Shown: positions 14,279 through 22,745 of the stretch, in pieces
Layout of the letters: every line of letters begins with the position of its first letter
Position numbering within the stretch: the stretch's first letter is position 1
NCBI GenBank assembly: GCA_025363555.1
Contig: JANYDQ010000082.1
Span: 1-34,354 of the forward strand
DNA length: 34,354 bases
Direction of reading: 5' to 3'
Source of the DNA: Bacteroidota bacterium
Lineage (GTDB): Bacteria; Bacteroidota; Bacteroidia; 2-12-FULL-35-15
Made by a program: the position numbers and the translations under genes
The notes under the pieces: generated by a model
Seen by the model: only the letters and a program-made list of their open reading frames with translations
Database searches by the model: none
Told to the model about the DNA's origin: nothing

Positions 14279-17200
14279 TTAGTTGGCGAGAGTTAGTCTA
14301 AGGCTGATTCCGGCATTGGTGTTGGTGGTGGGGAAGGAGGAGGAGATGACGGGTTTGTTGATGATGTGGTCGTAAAACAGGCGGATGGAAATGGTAGTGT
14401 TGATAACGTAATCTGCCGATACTTTGATGGAAATAATGTTGGTTCCGCCTGTTGGTTGGCTCACTCCTTCAACAATTCGCCTTATGGTGGTGATGTTTTT
14501 TCTGAAGGATAGGTCTCCTTTGAGGTTGAGGTCGGCTTTGATTCTTTTACCTTTGATGGTGAATGCTGCCGGCATTTGTAAGCCGGGTATGCGGTATCCT
14601 GCTCCTGCGATGATTTCACGGCCGGCTATTTCGGTGATGGCTTTGCTGGTGAGTCCGAGGGATATGGTTCGGTCTTTTTTGTATTCGAAGTTGAGGGAGA
14701 TGCTGTTGTTGAAGATGACTTCGCATTTTATCAACGGGCTCCATTGTTCGGATATGGTGACGGTGTTTATTATTTTTTCGGTAAAGTAATTGGGATTTGG
14801 GTCTGTGGAGACGGTATCCCTGTATGGTGTGTGGCCTGCCTCATCGCCATGGAAGAGGAGGTTGGAGTTATATCCTCCCACGCTGTAGGTGGAGCGATAA
14901 GCATGGCTAAGGGTGACGGTTTTAAAATATTTTTTAACTTGTTTGAGTTTCGATAGTCCATCGTAAGTAATTCTCCAGTTTGGTTTTGGTACTTTAGGGA
15001 ACACGGTGGTGGAGGCTTTGCCGGAGATTTTTCCGGAATAGGCTTCGAGGAATGCTGGAATGAGAACTTCCTGGGATACGGGGTTGTATCCTTTGGAGTA
15101 TCCGTTTATGATGGTGTCGCGGGAGTATGGGTTGTCCTGTCCTAGTTTGAGGGAAACTGCCTGGCGATTGTCGAGGAAGTTGCCAAATACGGCATCACCT
15201 TTCATAAAAGAGGTGCGGTAAGAGGAAAAGGACATACTGAAGTTTCCGGACTCGGTAGGAGACTGGTGCACAAATTGGGGGTCGGAAACTCCACCCCATT
15301 TAAAAAATTCGCTGTTCGCCCTGGATTGGGTATGTAGGGCAGAAAGTTCTACTTTTAGGTCGGGCATGGGTTCGAGGTTTGCTTTTATGTTAAGGTTTCT
15401 ACTCCAGGTGGTGGTGTATGGGGTGTTGAGTGACTGTGTATGCACAAGCCAGTCGTCATTGCCATGCGCCTGGTCGTGATGTGAGTTGTCTATTGCCAGT
15501 TGGCGTATATCTTTCTGGCTTCCGAATACAAAGCCGGTGGTTGGAGCGTTAAAGTGGGAGTCCATGCCGAGCATTTGGGTGCTTTGGTTATATCCGGAAA
15601 GGAGGATTCCGTCTATCATAGCGTACGTTACGGTTACGGTTTTTAAACTCATGAGGAGTCGGGCTGTGATGAGCCCTGCACCGTGTGGTTCGGTGTTTTT
15701 CTTTTTGGTGGAGTCGTTTGGATTCACATCCTTGAGTTTGCCACCCGCTTTGGGGTCAACGGATTTTCCGCCTCCGGCTTTGGAGTTTACTTTTTTGAAG
15801 TAAGGAATTTTGTTGTAGAGAGTAGTCATGTTGATTTGCCCGTTCCACTGTATGTTCCTGGAGTTTTGAATGGTATTTCCTAATGTATCTACATGGACAG
15901 GAAGGAGGTTTCCACGACCATCGTCAAAAAATTTGGTATCGTAAAGCGGGGAATGCTGCCAGGTGTATGTTCCGGTATATTTAACAGAGGCGGAAGTAAA
16001 ATCGAGATACGGTATCTTATTGATAGGAATGGTGTAGTTCAGGTTAACCTGGTGATTGTATTGAGAAGTTTTTCCGAGGTTTAATAAGTTATTCAAAATA
16101 GTATCTTTCTTTTGTTTGGTATCGATATCCCCGGCAGGCTCGAAAATACGAGCCAGGTTATTGGCAGAGAAATCGAATTTGAGGGCTTTGGTGATGTCGT
16201 ATTTAAGGGTATAGCTGCGGTTGAAATTAAACTGCTTGTTAAAAGTAGGGTTGATGATGATGTCATCTCCGGTGGTGTTGCGGTCTTTGGCGGTGGCAAA
16301 TGTCCTGATTAAATCGGAAGAAAAGCCAATGTTGGTAGGTTTAAGATAAAAATTAACATCGCGGATTAATGCCAGGTAGTTTGACTGGAGCCAAGGGATT
16401 TTAGCCAGGGGCTTTATGTTTTTGGGCTGGGGGGAGAAACTGTAAATGAAGCCACCCCGGTAGTTTTTGACATCGTTGTATTCCACATTCACATTTCGTT
16501 TGAATATTTCGGTGTAAGAATAAGAAGCCGAAAAGTTTGAAATATCATATATATGGGCTTTCTTGACGTTTTTGCCCTTGTCTTTTTTGACATTGGTAAA
16601 ATTCAAACTGTTTCGTTTGGTGTAATCCTGGACGATACTTTTAAGAGAATCCTTGTCGTGCTTATCCATGCCTTTTAACTGGGGAAGAAGAAGTATATCG
16701 GGGTCTAACGGGTTGTATTTAGGAGTAATGAATGTTTCGGAACGACCTATATACATGGGAACATGGATGCCGGCATCCTTAGGTAAGAATTTGCCCAATT
16801 CGAGACTTGACGAGATATCGTACTGACGCATGGTTTCTTTTTTTCGCTGGTCCACTTTGTTTTCCAAACTACCAAAGCCGGGAGTGTAAGTGCTTCCGGA
16901 TAAAGACAGGGACCCGAGATCGGCTAACTTGGCAGTGACCCTGGCATTAGCCGCCCAGCCACCTTTCTGGTCGAAGTCTGTTAAACGCAATTCGTTCACC
17001 CATACCTGCCCGCATTTGGATAAACCATCATCGCTTAATCCGTCTTCATTATCGGCAGGGCTTCTTTTCTTGGGGTTCTTTATACCTATCATTATGGTTT
17101 TAATGGAACTTAGTGTAGGATTACCTTTCACGGTAATTTTTCGGGTTCCGTCTTTTTCGGTGTATTCTGTCGTGAGGGAAATATTGTTCCCAGCATGGAG

Positions 17201-20200
17201 GAGATTATTCCTGTCTTCTTTTACTTTTAATAATTTATCAAATTCGAGCACCATTTCATTTGCAGAGGGCCAGACTTTGTATTGGTCGGCTTCGTTAGTA
17301 CCGGTATAAGTTCCGGGAGCAGTAATTTGTAAGGGAACTGAATATTCATAATAATTGTCGGTATAATCTGTTCCTAAACGGACAAACACACTAAGGTCGT
17401 TACCATAAAGGGGCATAGCGGTGTTGGTGGAAGCTTCGCCATGAATGTACATTTTCAGGGTATGATAGTTTCTCACATCCAGTTCTGTGTTTTTGTATGC
17501 AGCGCGGGCTTTTCCGTCAGCAAGGTTGCAAATGGTAATAGCCAATGCCTGTTCGTTCAGTTGAGTTAAATTAGCCGATGAAGCATTAATTTCGCGATCG
17601 ATGTTGGGTGGTAATACATAATTAACGGGCTGCTTGCTGCCGTTTTCTTCTATGTTTACCGCACCCACATCAAATAATGTTAAATCATCATCGTTAGGAA
17701 TATATAAACCGGGAGATAATAAATCGAAGCCATATTTTCTCCATTCATCACGAACAAGTTCTAGGCGGGCAAAACGCAAAAGGATAGGTTTGTCCACATC
17801 TTTAAAGAACATACGAATAAAACGGATGGACTGGAAATTTTCGATAGAGCCAACTCTTAATTCAGGAGATTTGATAGGTATTTTGAACTGGTACCAGGTG
17901 ATAGGTTTGGTGTTCCCGTTTTGCACCGCTTGCCCGGTGGTGTGAAATACATTTGTAATATAGTTGGTACCCACACCGCTTGTAAAATCATTTGGTTTTA
18001 AACTGATGTGATATTGGAAATAGCTTTCCACTGTAGAAAGGTTGTTATCGTGATTGATGTCTTCCACGTTTGGCAAAGTGGTGGCTGCTGTAGGGTAGCC
18101 ACTGGTAACAATGGCAGAGTTGCCTTCCAGCCCGTTAAATTTTTTGTAACGCTCCCTGGTCAATACACCAGCATTATCATAATCCTGCCCTCTGAAATAG
18201 TGATAATCATCAGCAGAAGGGTCGGATTGTAGAGTTTGCAATCCAGTTCCTGTAACACCAGCAGCACTAGCCGCAGCAATATAATTACTAAAAAAGGTGT
18301 TTTCATTACCATCACTCAAACCATCCAATCCCACATCCTGGTAAGGTCGGTCGCCCGGGTCAGAATTAAAGGCATTGATTAACGGTTGTGTGTTCGGAAC
18401 AATTCCCCAGGCAGTTGAAATAGTTTGAGCAGGCGTGGAAGGAGCAGGTAAGGCATTTTCAGCACTTTTATAATTATCGTGCAAAATATCTTCCGAAACA
18501 TTCCCCAGGTTGAAATATAAATTACCGGTACTGTTCCAGTCTGCTACCGGGTTGTCATCGTTGAACGGGTCCATTACCCAGAACTGGATGTATTCTATGT
18601 TTGCCGCTTCAAAATCGTTGGATGAAATAGCCCGCATAGCTCCTCCCCATCTTGTTTCCGGGTTATTTAAACTACCATCACTTGCCAATCCCTTAGATAC
18701 GGTGGTGGGGTGAGTATCATAGTTATACGGTCCTCTTTCCGAAGGATAATATGCCATATCCAAGGTGGCAATATTAACAGGAACTCCATTTGGAGATTGT
18801 TTGTTTGGAAACACTTCCGTTTCAGGAACCTGTCGTGTAAAGTTATTAGACATCACATTAGTTGTAATGACCGAAGGAGTGTTTCCATCAGGTCTTAAGA
18901 ACATGGGGTCTATGACATACCAGGCAAGTTTAGCCCTGTTGTATCCTGACGTTAAAGACGTATCTAAAACGGCAGTTTCTTTAAAGAGTTGAGGCTGCCC
19001 CTGGGGCGTACTTGCCAGGTTCCATGCTCCCTGCGAACGTAAATCTATGGTAGAAGTGCTGCCTTCGAAATCATCAATGTAGGCATTTCCATTTTTACCT
19101 ATTACTTTGTTATGCCCCGGGATTAAATACGCATATTCGGCAGAAGCGGTGATAGTACTCATTTCTTTGGTGGCAAGGAAGGGAAGCTTATCAATTAACC
19201 GGGTCAGCCAGGGGGCATCGGTACGATAATTTCCATCCAATCCCCAAATAGTGTTATTAATTGGCTCGTCCCCTATGTTTACTTTTTTAGTCAGTGGGCG
19301 TTCTTTCAAATTCATAATAGTACCGCCAATGCTGAAATCTTTATTGATTTTGAAATCGAGGTGAGTACCCATCAATGTTTTTTGCTGAATGGCAAACAGG
19401 GCATTACTTTCCAGGGATACTTTAATGGGAGCGCCAGAATTTAAAATACCTTCATTGATAACTTTCACTCTACCCAAGGTATAATCCACGGTATAATCTA
19501 CGTTCTCGGTAAGTTTTACTCCACCGGCAGTAACTGTTACCGAACCCTGGGGAACATTGGGCGCACCCAACGAAATTTCGGAACCTCCCATAGACTTATA
19601 AGAACCTTTTAATTTAAAACGATTCAGATTGGGTAATTGCTGTGCCTGGACCCGGGTGGAATCGTACAACTGGTGGAATACATATTTGCCTGACTCAAAA
19701 GGGTCGCAACCGGAAGTAAATTTGGATTGCAAATAATCACCGAAGGGTTCTACTACCGGCAAAATAATTCTCCCGGTGGTGGCGTTGATGGTTACTCCAT
19801 CTATAAAATCATACTGCCCGTCAGGGGTCTGGTCGTTTTGCGAATTTAATTTATCAAAACTCAATACTTGGAGCAATGGTTTTCCAACTATTTTTGCCTG
19901 GCAAGAAGAAACAGGCAAATAGTTAATGTCGGTACCGGTTTTAGAGTTGTTATAAAACACATCCAATTTAAAATCTGCCGGGTTGATTTGGTAAGACCCG
20001 ATAGAATAAACGTTTTTCATCATCAAGTCCCATAAAGGAGCACGCGTGTTGGTGGCAGAACTTTTAAGTAATTTTACAAATAATGCTTTGGGAGCTACTT
20101 CGTCTTCCGAAAAATCTCCTACTGTATAAACATTCCCGTTATAGGTATATCGATAGGCAACACATAATACCTGGTCAGGATTTAACTGCTGGTTCAGGGA

Positions 20201-21652
20201 AATAAATCCTAATTTAGGATTAAAGGTATATTCCGTGGGCTGTAGTTTTTTGGCATTCAATATTTCAAATTGTGCGGTTTGCTGCAACTTACCATGAAAT
20301 TTATTATTGATGCCTGACACGGTATAATTAATTACCCTTAGCGTAGTGTCCTTTAAACCATTTGCCGGATAATAACCATGATGGGTGATGTCTTCATATA
20401 AACTATTAGCAAAATTATCGGGCAAATAGGGTGATGCTTCGTGAGGAACAATAGTACCCGTTGCGCTGGAGCCAGTACCTGACAAATTGGAAGGGATATG
20501 CCCCGGGCTACCTTCTCCCAACTCCTCAAAACCAACCACACTGCGAATATCCTGTACCACATTATTGGTGTTGGATACCCATACTTCTATTTTACTGATA
20601 TTAATCTGTGAATTAATAAAAGGCAATCCTGCCAATGCTGAATTATAATTATCACGGAAATACTGGGCAAGGAAAAAGTGCTTGTTGGCTTCATAATTAT
20701 CTCCTGCTATTTCGTATTTGGTAACCTGCGCGCCTCCGGCAGACTCCACTTCGCTCTTTTTTCCTTTTTGCTGGGATAAAATACTGGTAACCGTGAGTCG
20801 TCCGAACTGCAATTGTGTTTTGATACCAAACAATGTCTGACTTCCGGTAATCAACGAACCGGACAACGGCATACTTACATTTCCTGCTTCTATCTTTTTA
20901 ATAATTTCATCTTCGTAACCGGTATATTCCAGTTTCATCTGGTTTTCGTAATCGAAAGTGGATTCGGTATTATAACTTGCCGTTAGTTTCAGCTTGTCCC
21001 CTATTTTCCCGATAACGTTTAATTGTATTTTTTCATTAAAATCAAACGTATGTATTTTTCTTTGTTTTACGGGCAATGCCGGGTTTTCCGTTTTGGTGGC
21101 ATTGTATGCAAATATTAATTCGGCAGAACCATTAGGACGAATATCCACGGTGTTGCCCCCGAAAATACGGTCGAATATTTCGCCTCCTACATGCAGTTTG
21201 GGGATGGTTGCATTTTTTGCCGCATTTTTAGAATCGGCATGTGCGCGGGCTTCCCAGTAACTTTTTACCTGTTTTTTAAACATGTAATCCTGGTACTCTT
21301 CGCTCTCCATGTATGTTGGCGGACGATAATCTATGCCGCCCATGGTTTGATTCATAATGTAGTTTCCCGAAGTGGGGTCGTAATCCACATTGGTATGAAT
21401 GTTAGAAGGATTGTTCAGCATCAGCCCTCCCCCGTTTGGATAAGTAAGAGGATCGCCCGTAGACTGGTCGTTAAAATTATAGTGAAGCGTAACGGGGGTG
21501 ATGGGAGTATCTACCGCCACATAAGGGTCGTAATCGTCCAAATCTTTAGCATGATTGTAAGGACTTACCTTTGCATCGGAACTAACAATAATGGACAATA
21601 ATCCGATGGATACTAATCCTACAAAAATATATTTGGCAACCGATTTAGTCAA
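14279..21652 (-). CDS. sprA: SprA (Sov), T9SS outer-membrane translocon pore
   Basis: 2457 aa, the usual size for SprA. It forms the very large beta-barrel through which folded T9SS cargo crosses the outer membrane. N-terminal hydrophobic segment YIFVGLVSIGLLSIIVSSDA is the signal peptide. The start is TTG: an in-frame stop lies two codons upstream and no ATG follows until far into the mature protein. Family features include PPTYMESEEYQDYMFKKQV, the strand GEIFDRIFGGNTVDIRPNGSAEL, repeated SprA N-domain segments, KCGQVWVNELRLTDFD, and a barrel end GISLRLTLAN. ruvA lies upstream on the same strand. A 21-bp array occupies the upstream gap. Codons in the last about 500 residues strongly favour C in the third position, less so in the first part. 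Confidence 0.97.
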   Translation of the reverse strand: MTKSVAKYIFVGLVSIGLLSIIVSSDAKVSPYNHAKDLDDYDPYVAVDTPITPVTLHYNFNDQSTGDPLTYPNGGGLMLNNPSNIHTNVDYDPTSGNYIMNQTMGGIDYRPPTYMESEEYQDYMFKKQVKSYWEARAHADSKNAAKNATIPKLHVGGEIFDRIFGGNTVDIRPNGSAELIFAYNATKTENPALPVKQRKIHTFDFNEKIQLNVIGKIGDKLKLTASYNTESTFDYENQMKLEYTGYEDEIIKKIEAGNVSMPLSGSLITGSQTLFGIKTQLQFGRLTVTSILSQQKGKKSEVESAGGAQVTKYEIAGDNYEANKHFFLAQYFRDNYNSALAGLPFINSQINISKIEVWVSNTNNVVQDIRSVVGFEELGEGSPGHIPSNLSGTGSSATGTIVPHEASPYLPDNFANSLYEDITHHGYYPANGLKDTTLRVINYTVSGINNKFHGKLQQTAQFEILNAKKLQPTEYTFNPKLGFISLNQQLNPDQVLCVAYRYTYNGNVYTVGDFSEDEVAPKALFVKLLKSSATNTRAPLWDLMMKNVYSIGSYQINPADFKLDVFYNNSKTGTDINYLPVSSCQAKIVGKPLLQVLSFDKLNSQNDQTPDGQYDFIDGVTINATTGRIILPVVEPFGDYLQSKFTSGCDPFESGKYVFHQLYDSTRVQAQQLPNLNRFKLKGSYKSMGGSEISLGAPNVPQGSVTVTAGGVKLTENVDYTVDYTLGRVKVINEGILNSGAPIKVSLESNALFAIQQKTLMGTHLDFKINKDFSIGGTIMNLKERPLTKKVNIGDEPINNTIWGLDGNYRTDAPWLTRLIDKLPFLATKEMSTITASAEYAYLIPGHNKVIGKNGNAYIDDFEGSTSTIDLRSQGAWNLASTPQGQPQLFKETAVLDTSLTSGYNRAKLAWYVIDPMFLRPDGNTPSVITTNVMSNNFTRQVPETEVFPNKQSPNGVPVNIATLDMAYYPSERGPYNYDTHPTTVSKGLASDGSLNNPETRWGGAMRAISSNDFEAANIEYIQFWVMDPFNDDNPVADWNSTGNLYFNLGNVSEDILHDNYKSAENALPAPSTPAQTISTAWGIVPNTQPLINAFNSDPGDRPYQDVGLDGLSDGNENTFFSNYIAAASAAGVTGTGLQTLQSDPSADDYHYFRGQDYDNAGVLTRERYKKFNGLEGNSAIVTSGYPTAATTLPNVEDINHDNNLSTVESYFQYHISLKPNDFTSGVGTNYITNVFHTTGQAVQNGNTKPITWYQFKIPIKSPELRVGSIENFQSIRFIRMFFKDVDKPILLRFARLELVRDEWRKYGFDLLSPGLYIPNDDDLTLFDVGAVNIEENGSKQPVNYVLPPNIDREINASSANLTQLNEQALAITICNLADGKARAAYKNTELDVRNYHTLKMYIHGEASTNTAMPLYGNDLSVFVRLGTDYTDNYYEYSVPLQITAPGTYTGTNEADQYKVWPSANEMVLEFDKLLKVKEDRNNLLHAGNNISLTTEYTEKDGTRKITVKGNPTLSSIKTIMIGIKNPKKRSPADNEDGLSDDGLSKCGQVWVNELRLTDFDQKGGWAANARVTAKLADLGSLSLSGSTYTPGFGSLENKVDQRKKETMRQYDISSSLELGKFLPKDAGIHVPMYIGRSETFITPKYNPLDPDILLLPQLKGMDKHDKDSLKSIVQDYTKRNSLNFTNVKKDKGKNVKKAHIYDISNFSASYSYTEIFKRNVNVEYNDVKNYRGGFIYSFSPQPKNIKPLAKIPWLQSNYLALIRDVNFYLKPTNIGFSSDLIRTFATAKDRNTTGDDIIINPTFNKQFNFNRSYTLKYDITKALKFDFSANNLARIFEPAGDIDTKQKKDTILNNLLNLGKTSQYNHQVNLNYTIPINKIPYLDFTSASVKYTGTYTWQHSPLYDTKFFDDGRGNLLPVHVDTLGNTIQNSRNIQWNGQINMTTLYNKIPYFKKVNSKAGGGKSVDPKAGGKLKDVNPNDSTKKKNTEPHGAGLITARLLMSLKTVTVTYAMIDGILLSGYNQSTQMLGMDSHFNAPTTGFVFGSQKDIRQLAIDNSHHDQAHGNDDWLVHTQSLNTPYTTTWSRNLNIKANLEPMPDLKVELSALHTQSRANSEFFKWGGVSDPQFVHQSPTESGNFSMSFSSYRTSFMKGDAVFGNFLDNRQAVSLKLGQDNPYSRDTIINGYSKGYNPVSQEVLIPAFLEAYSGKISGKASTTVFPKVPKPNWRITYDGLSKLKQVKKYFKTVTLSHAYRSTYSVGGYNSNLLFHGDEAGHTPYRDTVSTDPNPNYFTEKIINTVTISEQWSPLIKCEVIFNNSISLNFEYKKDRTISLGLTSKAITEIAGREIIAGAGYRIPGLQMPAAFTIKGKRIKADLNLKGDLSFRKNITTIRRIVEGVSQPTGGTNIISIKVSADYVINTTISIRLFYDHIINKPVISSSFPTTNTNAGISLRLTLAN

Positions 21653-21719
21653 AACTTAAAATGCTTTTGTTTTCTTTAATCCGTATTAATTAATATTCTT
21701 TCTTTCTATTCTTCTCTCC

Positions 21720-21924
21720 TTCACTTTGGTATTTACCTTCTTCACTTCACTATTTGGCTCCTTCACTTCCCTATTTGCCTCCTTCACTTCGCTATTTGCC
21801 ACCTTCATTTCACTATTTGCCTACTTCAATTTGGTTTTGCCTCCTTCACTTTGGTTTTTGCCTTCTTCACATCACTATTTTCCTTCCATTATTCCCTTTT
21901 TACCTTCCATTATTTTTGCCTCCC
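21720..21924. repeat. degenerate 21-bp tandem array upstream of sprA, about 10 units
   Basis: Units start TTCACTT (or TTCAxTT, TTCCATT) at 21720, 21741, 21762, 21783, 21804, 21825, 21845, 21866, 21884 and 21905. Most are 21 bp; three are 18-20 bp. The second half of the unit is CTATTTGCCTCC-like, or TTTGGTATTTACC-like in others. The array ends 67 bases before the TTG of sprA. The rest of the 407-bp gap to ruvA (21925-22059) is AT-rich with no gene or clear promoter. Confidence 0.88.
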
Positions 21925-22059
21925 ATTTTTGTCTTTTTACGCGTATGCAAACTCATCTTTTTTACCTTTTTCAGTAGTATATTAACGCAAAAAGAACTAA
22001 AATATTGTGTCTTGCCTAAAATATTTTGAATTTATTGATGTTTTTACCAACAAATCAAA

Positions 22060-22647
22060 TTACAAACTCTTCAAAGCCGATTTAATCATTTGTTCCACCG
22101 TTTGTCCGGTTTCTTCCGTTTTTAATACTTTATCCAGCACTTTTTCGGCTGCTAATTTATTAAATCCTAACATAACCAAAGCAGATAATGCTTCTTCTTT
22201 TATTTTATTGTGCGTACCGACAAAAAATTCGGACGAAAGTTCGTCTTTTCCCATTTTTCCTTTCAAATCAATAATAATTCGCTGTGCTGTTTTTTCGCCA
22301 ATTCCCTTAACACTTTTCAGCAATGTCACATTGCCCGTAACTATTGCACTTTGTATTTCGGCTGCGCTTAATGAAGACAGCATCAGCAATGCGCTGGTGC
22401 CGCCCACCCCCGAAACAGAGACCAACTGGCGAAACAAATCGCGCTCGGCAATGTCGGCAAACCCATAAAATTTGGGCATATCATCGCGTATGTAAAGTTG
22501 TTCGGTAAATAATTTGCACTGCTCTCTATCCCCCAATTTGGTGAACGTGTTTAGCGAAATTTGCATTTGATATCCCACACCTCCTGCATCAATTACAGCA
22601 TAAGTAGGGTTTTTTTCCACTAATTTTCCTTGTATAAAATAAATCAT
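22060..22647 (-). CDS. ruvA: Holliday junction branch migration protein RuvA
   Basis: 195 aa, normal length. Residues about 1-65 are the OB-fold domain (MIYFIQGKLVEKNPTYAVID, GVGYQMQISLNTF, LYIRDDMPKFYGFAD). Helix-hairpin-helix motifs follow: LVSVSGVGGTSALLML and LKSVKGIGEKTAQRIIIDLKGK. The C-terminal domain III (EEALSALVMLGFNKLAAEKVLDKVL) binds RuvB. RuvA tetramers bind four-way junctions and load the RuvB motor. It sits between maeB and sprA on the same strand. Confidence 0.97.
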   Translation of the reverse strand: MIYFIQGKLVEKNPTYAVIDAGGVGYQMQISLNTFTKLGDREQCKLFTEQLYIRDDMPKFYGFADIAERDLFRQLVSVSGVGGTSALLMLSSLSAAEIQSAIVTGNVTLLKSVKGIGEKTAQRIIIDLKGKMGKDELSSEFFVGTHNKIKEEALSALVMLGFNKLAAEKVLDKVLKTEETGQTVEQMIKSALKSL

Positions 22648-22745
22648 ATCAATCTTAAATTCTAAAACCTAAATTCTAATTTCTAAATCCTAAATTCCAA
22701 ATTCTAAACGCTGCGAACTCATTAGAATTTAGAAATTAGAACTTG
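22648..22745. repeat. AATTCTAA-rich spacer with inverted repeat
   Basis: The maeB-ruvA spacer is built of variants of TAAATTCTAA. It contains a perfect 13-bp inverted repeat, CTAATTTCTAAAT (22676-22688) with ATTTAGAAATTAG (22727-22739). Similar short words occur before the TPM gene at 4511-4537. It might act as a weak terminator after maeB. Confidence 0.6.

Noticed and set aside
21726-22029. Forward ORFs over the sprA upstream region
   Set aside because: They are low-complexity Phe/Ser/Leu-rich translations of the degenerate 21-bp array.
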